A stretch of DNA of 64,000 nucleotides from the NCBI GenBank assembly GCA_018105865.1, contig CM030842.1:14398867-14462866 (forward strand), written 5' to 3'. This stretch comes from Metaphire vulgaris. Taxonomy: Eukaryota; Annelida; Clitellata; Crassiclitellata; Megascolecidae. Positions 11,715 through 23,802 of the stretch are shown in pieces. The first letter of the stretch is position 1. Every line of letters starts with the position of its first letter. The notes under the pieces are model-generated. The model had not been told where the DNA came from and made no database searches. It saw only the letters and a program-made list of their open reading frames with translations. The position numbers and the translations under genes are program-made.

Positions 11715-11842
11715 TTCTCTTCTTCTTCTTTTCTTCTTCTTTCCTCCTCATTTTCTTGTTCTTATTCTTCTCTTTGATCCTTTTGTTTTTCTCCTCCTCC
11801 TCCTCCTCCTCCTCTTCCTCCTCCTCCTTCTTCTTCTTCAGG
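11715..11842. repeat. (TTC)n/(CTC)n pyrimidine tract
   Basis: About 125 bp of mostly pyrimidine sequence (TTC and CTC units) upstream of the KCNQ exon in its own reading direction. Confidence 0.93.
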
Positions 11843-12077
11843 TGTCTTGCTTTGTTGCGTCGGCGGCATGCATGTACATCCACTTTGTTCGGTCTCTGGT
11901 AATATTCGGAAGCTTTCGGATGTTCAGCCTGTTCCTACCGTTTACTTAGAAGACACCCGCAGCTATAGAGTAGAGCAATGCTCTCATAACAATCTCACGG
12001 AGACGGAAAACCTATAGACAGCGCTGCGACAAAATTGCGTTATTTTACGGTATAATTGCTCAAACTTGCCTGGTGCA

Positions 12078-13181
12078 CAGTGGCGTAGCGTGGTCTTGTG
12101 CCGCCCTTGGCTCCTGAAAAAATGCCGCCCCCAATTTGCTGTTCTTGTGCCTGACAAGCAAAAAAAAGTTCATCACCGCTCAATTTGCCGCCCCCTGCAC
12201 ATGTGCCGCCCATGGCTCGAGCCATGGTAGCCATTGGGACGCTACTAGAGATGTGCGGGTACAGCAAAATGCATACCCTACCCGTACCCGTGGAAAAACT
12301 TTTTTACCCTACCCTACCCGTACCCGCTAGCGCTATACCCTACCCGACCCGTACCCGTAAGCTGTGTACCCGTACCCGTACCCGTACCCGTACCCGTAAC
12401 CGACTTTGGTTGGAATTTGGAGTTTTTTGGATTTGGAATTTTGGACCCCGTACCCGCGGGTGCGTTAACGGGTACAAGTACTACAAGGACCATGTACTAC
12501 AAGTACATGGACCCGTGAACCCGTATCCGTTCCTAGAGACTATAGAGAGGCAACAGTGAAATAGGGGCTACGAAATTGGGATAACTATTCATTGTAAATA
12601 GCACGCATGTTTAGATTAGGACAGATCTAGTACTTAGGAATTAGGATAATCAGTCAGCTAGCCTAAGCCGACATGAATGGGCTTGTTTAAAATATATAGT
12701 AGATATCATTTATCTATGAGCAGGCGGCATTAGAGTTCAAGTTAAACCACAAAACTTTACCAGAAGAACTTTCTCGGTCAAAGAGTCCTTGGAGGAGTCA
12801 GAGGACGCCATTATAGATTTATTACTGAAGATGTCAGATTACGTCATCTGTATTTCCTTTATGTTTTCAGTAAGTGAAATGCATGCTGTCTGACAAACTG
12901 AACGCGATGTACAAGTTATACTAATACACTTTACTCAATATTATTTTTATATTACTGCATTGCTAATTTGCTATAGTAGTGAGAAATGAAAATATAACTT
13001 TTCAAAAACGGGTATACCCGTACCCGTAGCCGCTATACCCGTACCCGTAGCGCTGTACCCGTACCCGACCCGTACCCGTAAAATGTGTACCCTACCCTAC
13101 CCGTACCCGCGGGTACGGGTACGGGTAGGGTATACCCGCGGGTACGGGTATACCCGCACATCCCTAGACGCTACGCCTCTG
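12078..13181. mobile_element. Outer hAT-like MITE, host of a nested element
   Basis: Termini CAGTGGCGTAGCGT / ACGCTACGCCTCTG (one mismatch). Flanks CTGGTGCA and CTGGTGTT share 6 of 8 bases. The body is split by the 921-bp element at 12246-13166. It contains the antisense form of the poly-T core at 12151-12176. Confidence 0.75.
12246..13166. mobile_element. hAT element with CCCGTA arrays, copy 1, TSD GACGCTAC
   Basis: Termini TAGAGATGTGCGGGTA / TACCCGCACATCCCTA and a perfect 8-bp duplication GACGCTAC (12238-12245, 13167-13174). Both subterminal regions hold arrays of the hexamer CCCGTA, facing so that the two sides are complementary. The middle 500 bp is unique to the family and has no long ORF. 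Copy 2 is at 32985-33876. Confidence 0.95.
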
Positions 13182-13559
13182 CTGGTGTTATCTGATGCCA
13201 TATACACACACATAGTCAAGAGTCGTTTCAAATTTTAACCTTAAACGCTCTTACAGCATAGAACGATCGACTCGATTTCCGTAGGTTTGGTATTAAAGCC
13301 TATACTACATCCGATCGCTTTCACACAACACTTTCTTCGACTCTTCATCCCATTCGCGGTACGAACTATTCCCATGTTTGAACCCAAAGCGCAAAGATCA
13401 TACTTGCCTTTCTCAGGCCTTAATAATAAACTAGCTGGCGGTTGAATAAGAAAAACTACAATAACCGATTTCCTTAAATATAGGTGAACGCAAATGTTGC
13501 TACACTAGTTCAAGCTATTTATCTATATCTTGCGTATTGCGTAATCTGCAAGTCATATC

Positions 13560-13960
13560 ATCGTCTTGGCGTCTTGACTCTTCACGACATTCCATCGCAG
13601 AAGAAAGCGCCATTCTAACAGTTCATACAGGCGCTATAACATCCTCCGGATATGCCTATCATCATCATCAGCGTCGTCGTCGTCGTCTTCTTCATCATCT
13701 TTCACTCGAACTGAATAATTGAGCGTTCCATCACCGAATATTCGACGTCTTCTGAGATAATAATTCTGCTGACGTCTGCTGTATGACGTCGACTGTCTGA
13801 CTCGCCGACTGGCTATATGACACTATATACGGAATCGCCGTCGATGTGACGCGATTCTCGTCGACAGGTGGCAGGCGACGGCGTTCACGGCGACGGAGCG
13901 TCCGATGCAGAATGTACGGCGAAAGAGGGTAAAACGCACGAGACGCGGTAACGCACAGGC
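13560..13960 (-). promoter_or_regulatory. CpG-rich segment upstream of KCNQ exon
   Basis: A CpG-richer stretch with two TGACGTC (CRE-like) motifs at about 13770-13795 and a TATATAGTG on the minus strand near 13825. It lies about 2 kb upstream of the KCNQ exon in that gene's direction, so it could hold its promoter or a 5' non-coding exon. This is inference from composition and position only. The stretch 13190-13560 shows no gene. Confidence 0.25.
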
Positions 13961-13998
13961 TAAATTATGCATAATGAAACCCCCGCTAATATTTTTAT

Positions 13999-14002
<4 letters not shown>

Positions 14003-14056
<54 letters not shown>
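14003..14056. repeat. (GA)26 microsatellite
   Basis: A nearly perfect dinucleotide run with one GGG interruption at the end. Confidence 0.96.
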
Positions 14057-14058
<2 letters not shown>

Positions 14059-14290
14059 ATAAGCCATTAAATTTTATGACTGTCATTTATTTTGTCTTTT
14101 TTCCCTTTGTGAAACCCTTTCAGGTGCATTTATAGTAAAAAAAATAGCCCACACCTTTAATCTATTGCATCAAATTTTGATCAGAGATTGCTTCAAAAGT
14201 TCCCTTTCTTTTGACTAATCAAAATAACAACATTAGTCGAAGTTTCGACGATTCTGTAAACAATAACAGATACAATACAATACATGATAG

Positions 14291-14338
14291 CTTTATTGTA
14301 TTGTATTGTATTGTATTGTATTGTATTGTATTGTATTG
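14291..14338. repeat. (TTGTA)n pentanucleotide repeat
   Basis: About nine perfect pentanucleotide units. A similar TTGTATTG string ends the LINE-like tail near 41190-41200. Confidence 0.93.
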
Positions 14339-14443
14339 GTGTCTTGATTTTAAAATCCACATCCTTTATCATCGGAGCCCAGCAGCAATCGTTGACGTTA
14401 TAATAATAATAACTGTGTCCCGTTTACATTAAATCTTCTCAAC

Positions 14444-14638
14444 CATGGGCGTCCGGAGGGGATGCAAGGGGGTGCAATTGCACCCCCTGGAAAAACTGTG
14501 TGGTTATAAGAAAGAGTAAAATTACTTATTTTTTCGTCACCAAACCTTGCTTCATACCCCCCGGAAAATTTTTCTTTTCTTTCGTCACAAGACCTTGTTT
14601 TGCACCCCCCTCTGGAAAGTATTCTGCGGACGCCCATG
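14444..14638. mobile_element. hAT-type MITE, TSD TTCTCAAC
   Basis: Termini CATGGGCGTCCG / CGGACGCCCATG with a perfect 8-bp duplication (14436-14443, 14639-14646). No coding capacity. The region 14650-15100 after it holds no recognisable gene. Confidence 0.92.
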
Positions 14639-15109
14639 TTCTCAACCAGCAAAAGTTAATCAATCTAGCGGCTTCTAGCCAAACACTACATCTATCCTAA
14701 ATTCATTTTATCAGTTCTAAACGTGCCCTCCACTAACTGGAGCATAAAGCAAAGTGCACGAAATTCTAGCTTGAAGTCTTGAACCAAAACTGTTTCACTT
14801 GAACTTTTTTTAAAGTTTTTCTTCATCAACTGACACACGTTTCACTGCCTCGAAGCCTCATTCTGTGAGATGTCAACACGGGTTCGATATTACGCAGGAA
14901 TGGGAATTCTGTGTCGCTAGCACTCACATGTAGACCTACACGAACGCGGAGTGAACATTAACATGGTAGGCTACTTATGCATAGCGCTTCGAGCAAATTC
15001 CGGTGTATTAGCCTAAGCAGAGTTGTTCTGTAGGCCTGCATTGCTTTTTTCAGCGCGAACGCACGGGAACGGCGTTTCCACACCTTTTTTACCACATTCG
15101 TTTACTGTA

Positions 15110-15862
15110 TATCGAAAAAATAACAAAAATTAAATCAAGTAAATACAGAAAGTGAGAAGAAAGGTTTAAGAATAAACATCAATAAAACATTCTGCCTAGT
15201 GATATCCAAGAAGAAAGACATTCCGAAATGCGATATCAACATAAATGGAGAGAAAATTAAACAAGTCATGTCATTCAAATATCTAGGAAGCTGGTTCACC
15301 AGTGATGCGAAAAGTGAATCAGACATAAAAGCAAAAATAGGAATGGCCAAAGCAGCCTTCGGGAATTTAAAACACATACTAACAAACCGACATTTAACAA
15401 TGAAAACAAGGATTAGGGTTCTGGAATGCTATGTTTGGCCAGTCATGTTATATGGTGCAGAAACGTGGACTATCTCTAAAGTCATGAAGAAAAAGCTTCA
15501 AGCTGCGGAGATGTGGTTCTTAAGAAAAATGTTGAAAATATCTTGGACTGAAAAGAAAACAAATGATTTAGTACTCGAAATGGCAGGTACACAAAGAAAA
15601 TTGCTATCTACAATACGTAAAAGACAACTTCAATTTTTGGACATATAATGAGGAAGAAAGGCATAGAAACTACTGGTAGCTGCTGGACAAGTCGAAGGCA
15701 AAAGATCAAGAGGAAGACGAAGAATGATGTATATCAGCAGCTTACTGACTGATGTAAAGGGGGTGACTACAGAATTGGAATTCATACAAGCAACACACAA
15801 CAGAGAGAAATGGAAGTCCATAGTCGTCAACGTAGAAATACATGACACCTGAAGAAGAAGAA
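15110..15862 (+). mobile_element. LINE 3' fragment, RT C-terminal region (RTE-like)
   Basis: The frame 15199-15648 encodes the C-terminal part of a non-LTR retrotransposon ORF2: FKYLGSWFTSD, DIKAKIGMAKAAF, the LYGAETWT motif and MWFLRKMLKISW, in the order seen in RTE-type endonuclease/reverse transcriptases. After the stop the family pattern continues in shifted frames (GRRQKIKRKTK-like, then ...EKWK) to a GAAGAAGAAG tail. It is 5'-truncated and dead. Confidence 0.88.
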
Positions 15863-16562
15863 GTTCAAATCGATATGCAATAATGCGTGTTTGACTTACA
15901 ATCGGTTACGTTTTTTAAAAACGTTTTTAACGTTTTTAAAATTATTTTTCCAATGTTTTTCTATGGAAAGCGGTTTAATATGGGAACGCGCGCTAACAAC
16001 GTAAATTACAGTTTAAAAACAAAGAGCTACATCGTATATAATATAAATATTCCAAGTACTGTTATTCTAATTATATCTATGGAGTGCTTCTTACGGCAAA
16101 ACAGATGTGAACAGAGTTCCCAAACCTCTTTTCCTAGAAAAAAGCGCTGGTTCTGGATAAACTGAAAATATTTACAAGCAACTCCGACAAAACGGAAAAA
16201 GTATTCAATTGAGATTCCATGATCGAACACGTCATCATAGAAATTGTCTTAGATTTTACTAGATTCCTGAACAGTAAATACCAAGCATAGATAGGCCTAA
16301 ACGAACAACGAAAGAGATCATATTCTTGGTCTTAGGCCCATTCGATGTCGTAAATTTTGCAAAAATCTGTTCGATTCTCAGAATGCAATATTGATGTGAC
16401 GTGATGTAATGAAATATAATGTAACGAGGGAATGATGGACTTCTTGTATTCCTGCTCAGAGGGCTTAATGGTAATTTATAACGGCAATTTAGTACGAAGC
16501 TAGGGTATCAATGTCTTCTAGACTGTGTACAGTGTACTCAGTCTCTATACCCTACCCTTCTG

Positions 16563-16807
16563 CAGGCACGTAGCAGCCATATGGAGAACGTGGCCAAATG
16601 CCAAGGGCCCCCGACCTGCAAAAGGCCCCCGACCCGAATAAAAAAAAGTTCGGTAACAACTTTTTCGCGATGTAGTCGTCAGATGAAAACATTAGTGAGC
16701 AAAAAAGGTCGTCAACATTTTTGCAAACTTGTCAGATCGTCTCCTCTGGAAAGGGCCCCCTTCTCCTTTATTCGCCACGGGCCCCCGAGCATGTTGCTAC
16801 GCCACTG
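16563..16807. mobile_element. hAT-type MITE, TSD CCCTTCTG
   Basis: Termini CAGGCACGTAGCAGCC / TGTTGCTACGCCACTG. Perfect duplication CCCTTCTG (16555-16562, 16808-16815). It carries the antisense poly-T core at about 16696-16716. The region 15870-16560 shows no gene. Confidence 0.92.
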
Positions 16808-17211
16808 CCCTTCTGACAAAATCCGTTACAGATCGAAAGCGCAATGGCGAAATAGAATGTCTTGTGCCAAAATTATAACAGGCGTCATCAGGTATTTGAC
16901 GCCTAAACGCAGCGATGGCAGCCTCTGGTTTCTCAGTATTTCGAATGACCTTTGACCTCTGTCACCCATCCAGGCATCTCCGCTGTTCTCAGGTGAAGTT
17001 GGCGGCGAGCCCTGGAATCCGCGGATCAGCGGCGCGTTGTGAGTGTGTGTGTTTTGGTAGGTTAGGAGGGGGGGCAAAGAACAAAAAAGGACGCGCTCAC
17101 GTTTGAGTTCCTGGTAAGAGACAGCTTTTCTCCGCATCGAAAACCTTGGAATCTAGGATTCCTTTCAGGCGCGAAATATCTCAGCCTTTGCGCTTAATTA
17201 ACACGGCGGTG

Positions 17212-17221
17212 GTCACGTGAC
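17212..17221. promoter_or_regulatory. GTCACGTGAC palindromic E-box
   Basis: A 10-bp palindrome matching the consensus of bHLH-zip MiT/TFE and USF factors, in a CpG-richer stretch (17170-17420). No transcript start is visible nearby, so function is conjecture. The same decamer lies 15 bp upstream of the ZNF706 start. Confidence 0.3.
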
Positions 17222-17760
17222 TCACGCCTCTCTCCCCCCCGTTCCTCTCGTCATCAATTTTTCTTCCACCGAGTAAGCACTCGCGTATTAGTTCACAGCT
17301 GAGACCGCTTATATTATCGAACGCCTGCGGGCGAGAGCTAGGAGGGAAAAGCGCGTACCAAAAAAACCCACAGAAATAATTTTTCTGTAGCGATAAGTGT
17401 TCGAATTGCGCGGAGTATAGCAAAATCTCGCACAGGTGGGCTGGACCCGATCATCCGACCTCCACAACAGCGTTCCGAAACAAAAATCGAACATAATATG
17501 AGGTCACCGGAAGTCGTTAACTCACTAATCGGCTCAATCGTTAAATTGTTGCGCCTCCTACACTGTATATCAGCCAACATATTATTAAATGAAACAATAA
17601 CTGGCAAAATCCAAAAAAAATTACAGATCCAGAAATTTAAAAAATAATTATGCACTTCTATAGCACCAGTTCTAATACCCAGGGCTATCAATCGATGATC
17701 TTTTTCAAAATGCATCCACAGAAGACCAGGTCGTTCCAGAAAGACCAGGTCATTCCAGGA

Positions 17761-17990
17761 ATGAACACGGGCTGGATCCGCCCATGGGTTGGGTTGGGTT
17801 TGGTCAAAAATTTCCATGTTTATGGTGAGTTGAGTTGGTTAATTAATAAAATAAGTCACGGTCTAAGAAAATTGTAGGGTAATACGGTGGGTTGGGTCAG
17901 GAAGCCCTATTATTTTCGTGGATTGGGTTCGGTTGGGTCGTAATCATGATGGGTTGGCTGGGTTTTAAAAGAATAGACCCGTGTCCATGT
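17761..17990. mobile_element. Possible GGGTTGGGT-rich inverted-repeat element
   Basis: Ends AACACGGG and CCCGTGT face each other around GGGTTGGGTC-rich sequence, recalling the CCCGTA elements in design. No target duplication was found, so the boundaries are approximate. Confidence 0.35.
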
Positions 17991-18254
17991 CTGAAATATC
18001 AATTACGAAATCTCTGATCGTGTCATATTAACAAACAATTGAATTACGCCATTAGACCAAGCTGCTAAGGAAGAAACTGCGACCCTCATAGCACGTAAAC
18101 TTCGCCACACAGCAGATTGGCTCAAATTGTTCAGTCTGGGATATAGCGGCGCCATAAAAATGTATAACTATAGATTAAATTATGTGGACGGTACCCACTT
18201 TCTAAGCAAGATGCCTCGAGGGTTAATACGTGAATGGATTCGGTTGTCTACCGC

Positions 18255-18444
18255 CAGTGGCGGCTCCACAGGGGGGCCCCGCGGGGCCAGTGCCCCCTAT
18301 TGACTGCATGCCCCCCCAGTGGCACCCCCAGTTGGGACCCTATCCTTAATGGTACATACATAACAACAAATGGTTGGCCCCCGTGATTAGAAGTTGGCAC
18401 CCCAACGCCCCCCCCCCACTTGCCAAATCCTGGAGAAGCCACTG
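18255..18444. mobile_element. hAT-type MITE, CAGTGGCGGCTCC family
   Basis: A 190-bp copy. The flanks TCTACCGC and TCTACGGA agree in 5 leading bases, suggesting a decayed duplication. The sequence 18450-19115 that follows holds, from about 18640, a reverse-oriented partial copy of the ACGCGTAA / ACGTTCGCCAG family also seen at 28860, 39940 and 62213. Confidence 0.88.
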
Positions 18445-19596
18445 TCTACGGAGCGGGTTAGATGGACTTTGTGACTGAAAACCAGTGAAGGATGCGAATG
18501 GACTTAAGCTGTATTAGACCCTAGGTAATGTTATAAATGCCCCATTAGCCCATTTGAGAAGACAACATACATACAGCCTGTTGCGGGTCAATTTAAGCTA
18601 AGAAAGCAACGAAAGTAAGATTGCTTGCGATAAAAGCTTTCTATGGTCCTATAGTACTTTTAAAAATCAATCTTATTTCTCAATAACACAAGGAAAGCGT
18701 ATTCCGACCATTTTGCTCTGAAACTCCAACAACAATAGGGAATCTGTTATAAACTTGCACGATTCTTAAACGATTTTGCCGTACTCAAAGGATTTTTAAG
18801 ACGCGTAACAAAGGTGTGCTACTGGAAAAATTTTAAAAATAATTTTCAAGAAATTTCAATATTTATTTCTCTCGTTTTGTTTTATTTGGCAGAAATATAA
18901 ATAATTCTGCCTAATACATTTGCCGTATTTTCATTCGAATTGAATCAGAGCTTTTGTTTTGCCATTTATTCAAAACTCAGAAGATTCGTTTCAACTAACG
19001 TTCGCCAGATGGCCTAATGCATTTTTTTTAAAATTACAAAATGGGTCGCGGCACGTTACAAAACCGCTGAAGTGGACCGCGATTCCAAAATGTTTGATTT
19101 AAACCCTGTTCTGTGCGATACAAGAGCAACAGGCCAAGGTCTAACCCGGGGGTGACCTAACTACGGCCCGCGGGCCATATTCAGTTTATCCGGCCCGCCG
19201 CCTAGATTTACTTAATGAAACTAGGTGCGATGTCGCTATCTTTTTTTACTATAAGTCGCCTTTCTTGGTAACCATTTGGCAAATAAATATGCTGGTTTCT
19301 CTTGTTGGCCTGCATTGCACGCTATTTCACCCATGCTAACGACGTGGAATGCTAGAAATAGCATTCTTATTCTTTCCGATTGTCATTTATGCCTTTGCTC
19401 GGTGATCTCAGTGTGCCAATATTTCCATTTTGATTACTGCTTTTTCGCGGCGTAGATAAAAATTGTAATAAGCTTTTAGACGCTTTTTATAACATTAATA
19501 TGAGTATTCAACATCGTCAGGTCTGTGTTACGAATGGAATTTGTCTTTAGAGCTTCAAGATGTCATCACATTTAGGCTACGCGTGTTATGCCTGTG

Positions 19597-19786
19597 CAGT
19601 GGCGGCTCCAGGATTTGGAAAGTTGGGGCGTCGTTGGAGCGGAAACTTCTAAGCATGGGGGCCAACTATTTGTTGCTAGGTTAAGTAGTAGTAAGCATAG
19701 GGTCTCAACAAGGGGGCCAGTGGAGGCTGGCGCAGGCATTCAATAAGGGGGCACGGACCCCCAGGCCCCATGTGGAGCCGCCACTG
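19597..19786. mobile_element. hAT-type MITE, CAGTGGCGGCTCC family
   Basis: Complete terminal repeats CAGTGGCGGCTCCA / TGGAGCCGCCACTG with a body like that of the copy at 39297. The duplication is degraded. The region 19800-20440 holds TIR-like fragments (for example AGGGTTACCAGACGTCC near 20010) but no gene. Confidence 0.88.
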
Positions 19787-20456
19787 TGTTTATGATAGAT
19801 CAGATGTTTGATAGCGTGCTGCAATGGAACAGTCTAAGCGCAGTGCAAGATAAAGTAAAATGTCTATTCGAAAATTCCCGTCATGTTGAATTCAGTGTAT
19901 TTATTTGAGATCTTGTCACACGCTGCGGGCAACCAAAATAGTTCTAGGCTACAGTAGGCTAACTGACAAAGAGAAACTAGGTCTTTGAATCTTTGATAGG
20001 GTTACCAGACGTCCTTAAATGATAAGGACAGTCCTTAAATTCCGTGGCCCCGTCCTTAAGGGCGTGTGTCCTCAATAAGGACATAAACTGTCCTTAAATT
20101 TCATTTAAAATATTGATCACTGATTTCAGACATTACTCTAGATTAAAAGGACTTTGTAATTGATTGATATTGATTGCTGAAAAGGTCTCCATTAGTTCTT
20201 TGTGATTTTTGCATCTTTTGCGTCCTAAAAAGTCCGACAAAGGAAAAAAAGGTCATCACTAATGTTTTTGCTTTTTATAGCTACTTTGCATCTTTAACGT
20301 TCTAAAAAAGTCCGACAAGTCAATGTGTTTCGTGTGTCCTTAAATTCTTTCCAACTGATCTGGTATCTTTAGTCTTTGAGTCTACAATAGGTCTACATGC
20401 TGTTAGCAAACATGCTAATACAGGGCCTGTTTTAAGGAAAAAATATCCTTGCACTA

Positions 20457-20766
20457 CAGGCCCGCCGAGAGAAATCCCGGGTCCCTGTGCAGAAGGGCCG
20501 ACGGCAGGCCTGAGGAGAGGGTGGTGCAGCCGGTACATTGTACCGGGGCCCATGGAGTTTTCAGGGGCCCAGATCCGGTGACGATAAGTTTTTTTGCTTG
20601 TCAGGGTGTTTTTTTGAGAATTGACAATTTTTTACTTGTCAGGCTGTTTTTGGAGAGTTGCTAACGTTTTTTTTGCTTGTAAGGTTTTTCGGAGGCTTGA
20701 TACACTTTTCTTAAAGGCCCGCAATTTATTTTGTTCCGGGGCCCGGAATTTCTCTCGGCGGCCCTG
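20457..20766. mobile_element. Element with GCCGCCGAGAGAAAT termini, copy 1
   Basis: Termini CAGGCCCGCCGAGAGAAAT / ATTTCTCTCGGCGGCCCTG. Inside are CCGGTACATTGTACCGG (perfect arms, one-base centre) and three tandem poly-T-GCTTGTCAGG units. A second copy lacking the left end lies about 630 bp downstream. Confidence 0.82.
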
Positions 20767-21131
20767 TCTCTAGACCCCTTTTATCTCTCGATCGATTTTG
20801 TAGACATAGGCCTATGACAGAGAATAGATTTCTGAAAGACTTTGTATAGCGTCATTTCAAATGGCTCACCATTTTTCGTGGCATTTCGAATGCTCTAGAA
20901 TAAAATTGAGGCAGAATATATTGACAATTCTAGTACAGTTTGACTCAGCTAAGCTGGGGACACACGAAAATGTGGTTTTAATTTGTTTCATCACTCTTCT
21001 GAATTTTGCATATCAGCCTACTGTAGCACTAGTTCTTGCATTGCCCATTGTCAAACAGGGTTTCAATTGTAGGCCTATAGTATTTTTGTGGTCTATAAAA
21101 CTTGAGATACAAGAAACCAGCTATCTTTAGA

Positions 21132-21394
21132 CAGGTCTGAGGAGAGGGGGTGCAGCCGGTACATTGTACCGGGGCTCATGGAGTTTTCAGGGGCCCAGAT
21201 CCGGTGACGATAAGTTTTTTTGCTTGTCAGGGTGTTTTTTTTAGAATTGACATCGTTTTTTGCTTGTCAGGCTGTTTTTGGAGAGTTGATAACGTTTTTT
21301 TTGCTTGTCAGGTTTTTCGGAGACTTGATCAATTTTTCTTAAGGGCCCGCAAATTTTGTTGTTCCGGGGCCCGGAATTTCTCTCGGCGGCCCTG
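21132..21394. mobile_element. Same element, copy 2, left end missing
   Basis: Over about 255 bp it is nearly identical to 20508-20762, including the CCGGTACATTGTACCGG palindrome and the three poly-T-GCTTGTCAGG units, and it ends in the same CTCTCGGCGGCCCTG terminus. The following 21400-22170 shows repeat fragments but no gene. Confidence 0.8.
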
Positions 21395-22184
21395 CCCGAC
21401 GGGCCCCTAGCAAGTCTTAAAAATTGATGATGATCTTTCTTGCTTGTCATTGATTTCACGATACGATGTTGCAACTCTCGAAAGCTTGTGATGACCTCTT
21501 TTGCTTCTCGCTGTTTATCATGCCCTCAGCGCTCCTGCCCCCTCCTATCGGCTCTCGTCGGCCCTGCTGCACTAAACTCAGAAAATCTGTGGACATCCTC
21601 ACAAAAACAAGCAAAAAAGGTCACTGCGGTTTATCACTGCACGTTTTCATTTTATCACTGCACGTTTTCATTTTATCACTGCGCAGTGCGCATTTAGTGT
21701 ATCACTGCACGTTAAAACCGGCCCTGCATGTCAGCTAATAACTATGAATCAATAGACGAGTCGGGACGGACCAAGCAGTCAGTTTTACCTGCACGACGAA
21801 GCGGATCGTTAATATTATTATTGCAGACACGCGGTACTTTCAGTCGAAAGCTTGATTTTCCTGTTTACTAAGGGATATCGGATATGCCAAGCGCTTTCAT
21901 GGCTGCTTTGGTGTTCCTGAACTCGCGGCTATAGCCTATTAGTGTTTTGTCGCCAGGTATCAGACACCTGCACATTTCACGTCCAAACGTGTAGACTGCC
22001 GTAGAGCGATAAATGCAGCCTGCGGCCAGTATATATTATTTCTGTGCGGTTCAGTGCAGTGCAACACTTTTCTAAACACTACAGTATTGACAGTATATGC
22101 TAATCTTCGTCCAATTGATTTTGTCATCTTAGAAAAGAAGGAGAAACGATTGCATCTCTTCAGATCTAAGCCTACAGTGTATGG

Positions 22185-22536
22185 CAGCGGTTCTCAACCA
22201 GTGGGTCGCGACCCCCAAGGGGGTCGAATGACGATTTGCCAGGGTCGCCCGAGACCATCAGAAAAATGGGGTTGTCTCTTTTCTTGTTATTGTACAAAAT
22301 GTCCTCAGTGGTAGTTACGACGTACTAGTTGTCTTACTATATTATTGTCATTCGAGGATAGACATGGAGACAATTAAATAATAACGATTTCGAACATTTT
22401 TATTGTCGTAGGCTCGTAGCATTATTATTTTTAGCAGTTAACATTGTGAACGAAAATAATTTAACCGTTGGGGGTCGCCACATTATGGGTAATTGAATTA
22501 AAAGGGTCGCGGCACTATAAAGGTTGAGAACCGCTG
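22185..22536. mobile_element. hAT-type MITE, CAGCGGTTCTCAACC termini, TSD GTGTATGG
   Basis: Terminal repeats CAGCGGTTCTCAACC / GGTTGAGAACCGCTG followed by GGGTCGCGACCCCC-type subterminal sequence, a design widespread among animal hAT MITEs. Perfect duplication GTGTATGG (22177-22184, 22537-22544). Confidence 0.95.
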
Positions 22537-22921
22537 GTGTATGGTATTTGTAGAGGGAAAGGAGAAAACTGTCATTGGCCTGAAGCGTGTATAACTAATT
22601 CGTTTAGCATAATGATAATGGACAATTATTAAAACTTATATTTCCTCATCCACGCTGCATCCAGAGATAGCCTTTGGCCCTTGGACGTCGGTAGATTTAT
22701 ATGCGAATATAGGCATACACACTGTAGGTCTACTAAACATACAAAATCTCCGGCATCGAAGTCAAATCCGATCTTAACACCGAGATGGCTCAGACCACGT
22801 CGCAGGACGCAGGCACGTCGGAACGAATTTTCAGCAGGGGGTGTGTGCAAATTTTCTCAAGATATAAGTTGTGACAAGGGAAAAAGTTCGTATCTTAAAA
22901 ACTCTGATGAGCAAAAAGGCC

Positions 22922-22927
<6 letters not shown>

Positions 22928-22960
<33 letters not shown>
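22928..22960. repeat. (TC)16 microsatellite
   Basis: Dinucleotide run next to a poly-T-core repeat fragment. Confidence 0.95.
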
Positions 22961-22961
<1 letters not shown>

Positions 22962-23406
22962 ATTTAAAAATCCTCACAAGCAAAAAACAAAAGCCTTATC
23001 TTCCAGGGGGTGCGCTGCATCCCCTGATTTTTTCCAGGGGGTGCAGTCGCATCCCTATATTTCCTACGGGCCTGGACCATAGGCCTACACATTGGTAGGC
23101 TGTTGAGTTTAATCAAACGTTTTGGCGTCTGTGTGTTTGTCTGCACTCTGCAATCGTGCCAAAGGTTGAACGTATGATTTTGCTGCAAATTCGACATTTA
23201 AAAGAAGTCGCCACCCCAACGCGGCCCCCGCTTGTCAAATCCTGGAGCCGCCACTGGCTCACGTGTCCACCGGTGCGGAATGGTCTTCAACGCTCCAGTA
23301 CCGTTCTAGGCGCGACGGTATATAAATTGAAGATTGGAGATTTAGGTATGAACAGCAGAAAGATGGTTACCGTAAATCACTGAAAGCAATTATTTTCGTC
23401 TTCCGC

Positions 23407-23414
23407 CATTCTCT

Positions 23415-23446
<32 letters not shown>

Positions 23447-23452
23447 CCCTCT
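23407..23452. repeat. (TC)n microsatellite
   Basis: Dinucleotide run with one CCTC interruption. Confidence 0.95.
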
Positions 23453-23592
23453 AGTCGTATAAATTCAGTTTGCATTACTTTGCTAAGGGGGTCCCACCTC
23501 TGAATGAACCCAGCTAATGTATCTGAAGACACGCGCATCTCTCGACCGATCAGCCATTCTACTCGATCGATACTCAACCAGTGGTAAATATC

Positions 23593-23767
23593 TATAGACT
23601 CCTGGACTCCGAGGGGAGGGGCGACTGACAAGGCCGGGGAAGTCAGATAGAGGGGGCTTGGGGAGTGCAGTAAGTTGATATAGTATGCCAAAATTTCCGG
23701 GGGAATTATTTTAAATTTCCGGGGGAAAGAGAAATTCCCTCCTGAAACGGCCTAGATTAAACCATGT
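23593..23767. mobile_element. MITE fragment, CTAGATTAAAC family
   Basis: Body (CTCCTGGACTCCG, AAATTTCCGGGGG, CGGCCTAGATTAAAC) matches the complete element at 37013-37218 and the fragment at 38520-38660. Its left terminus is missing. Confidence 0.7.
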
Positions 23768-23802
23768 AGGCCTACTCAACAGGGCTTTCGTCTGTAGGGC
23801 CT

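Noticed and set aside
11124..11777. 217-residue plus-strand ORF opposite the KCNQ exon
   Set aside because: Shares codon register with the minus-strand KCNQ frame and is a GC-rich shadow; the channel motifs and a good donor are on the minus strand.
17338..17817. 159-residue minus-strand ORF
   Set aside because: Crosses a GGGTTGGGT repeat boundary, has no recognisable domain, and has no splice or composition support.
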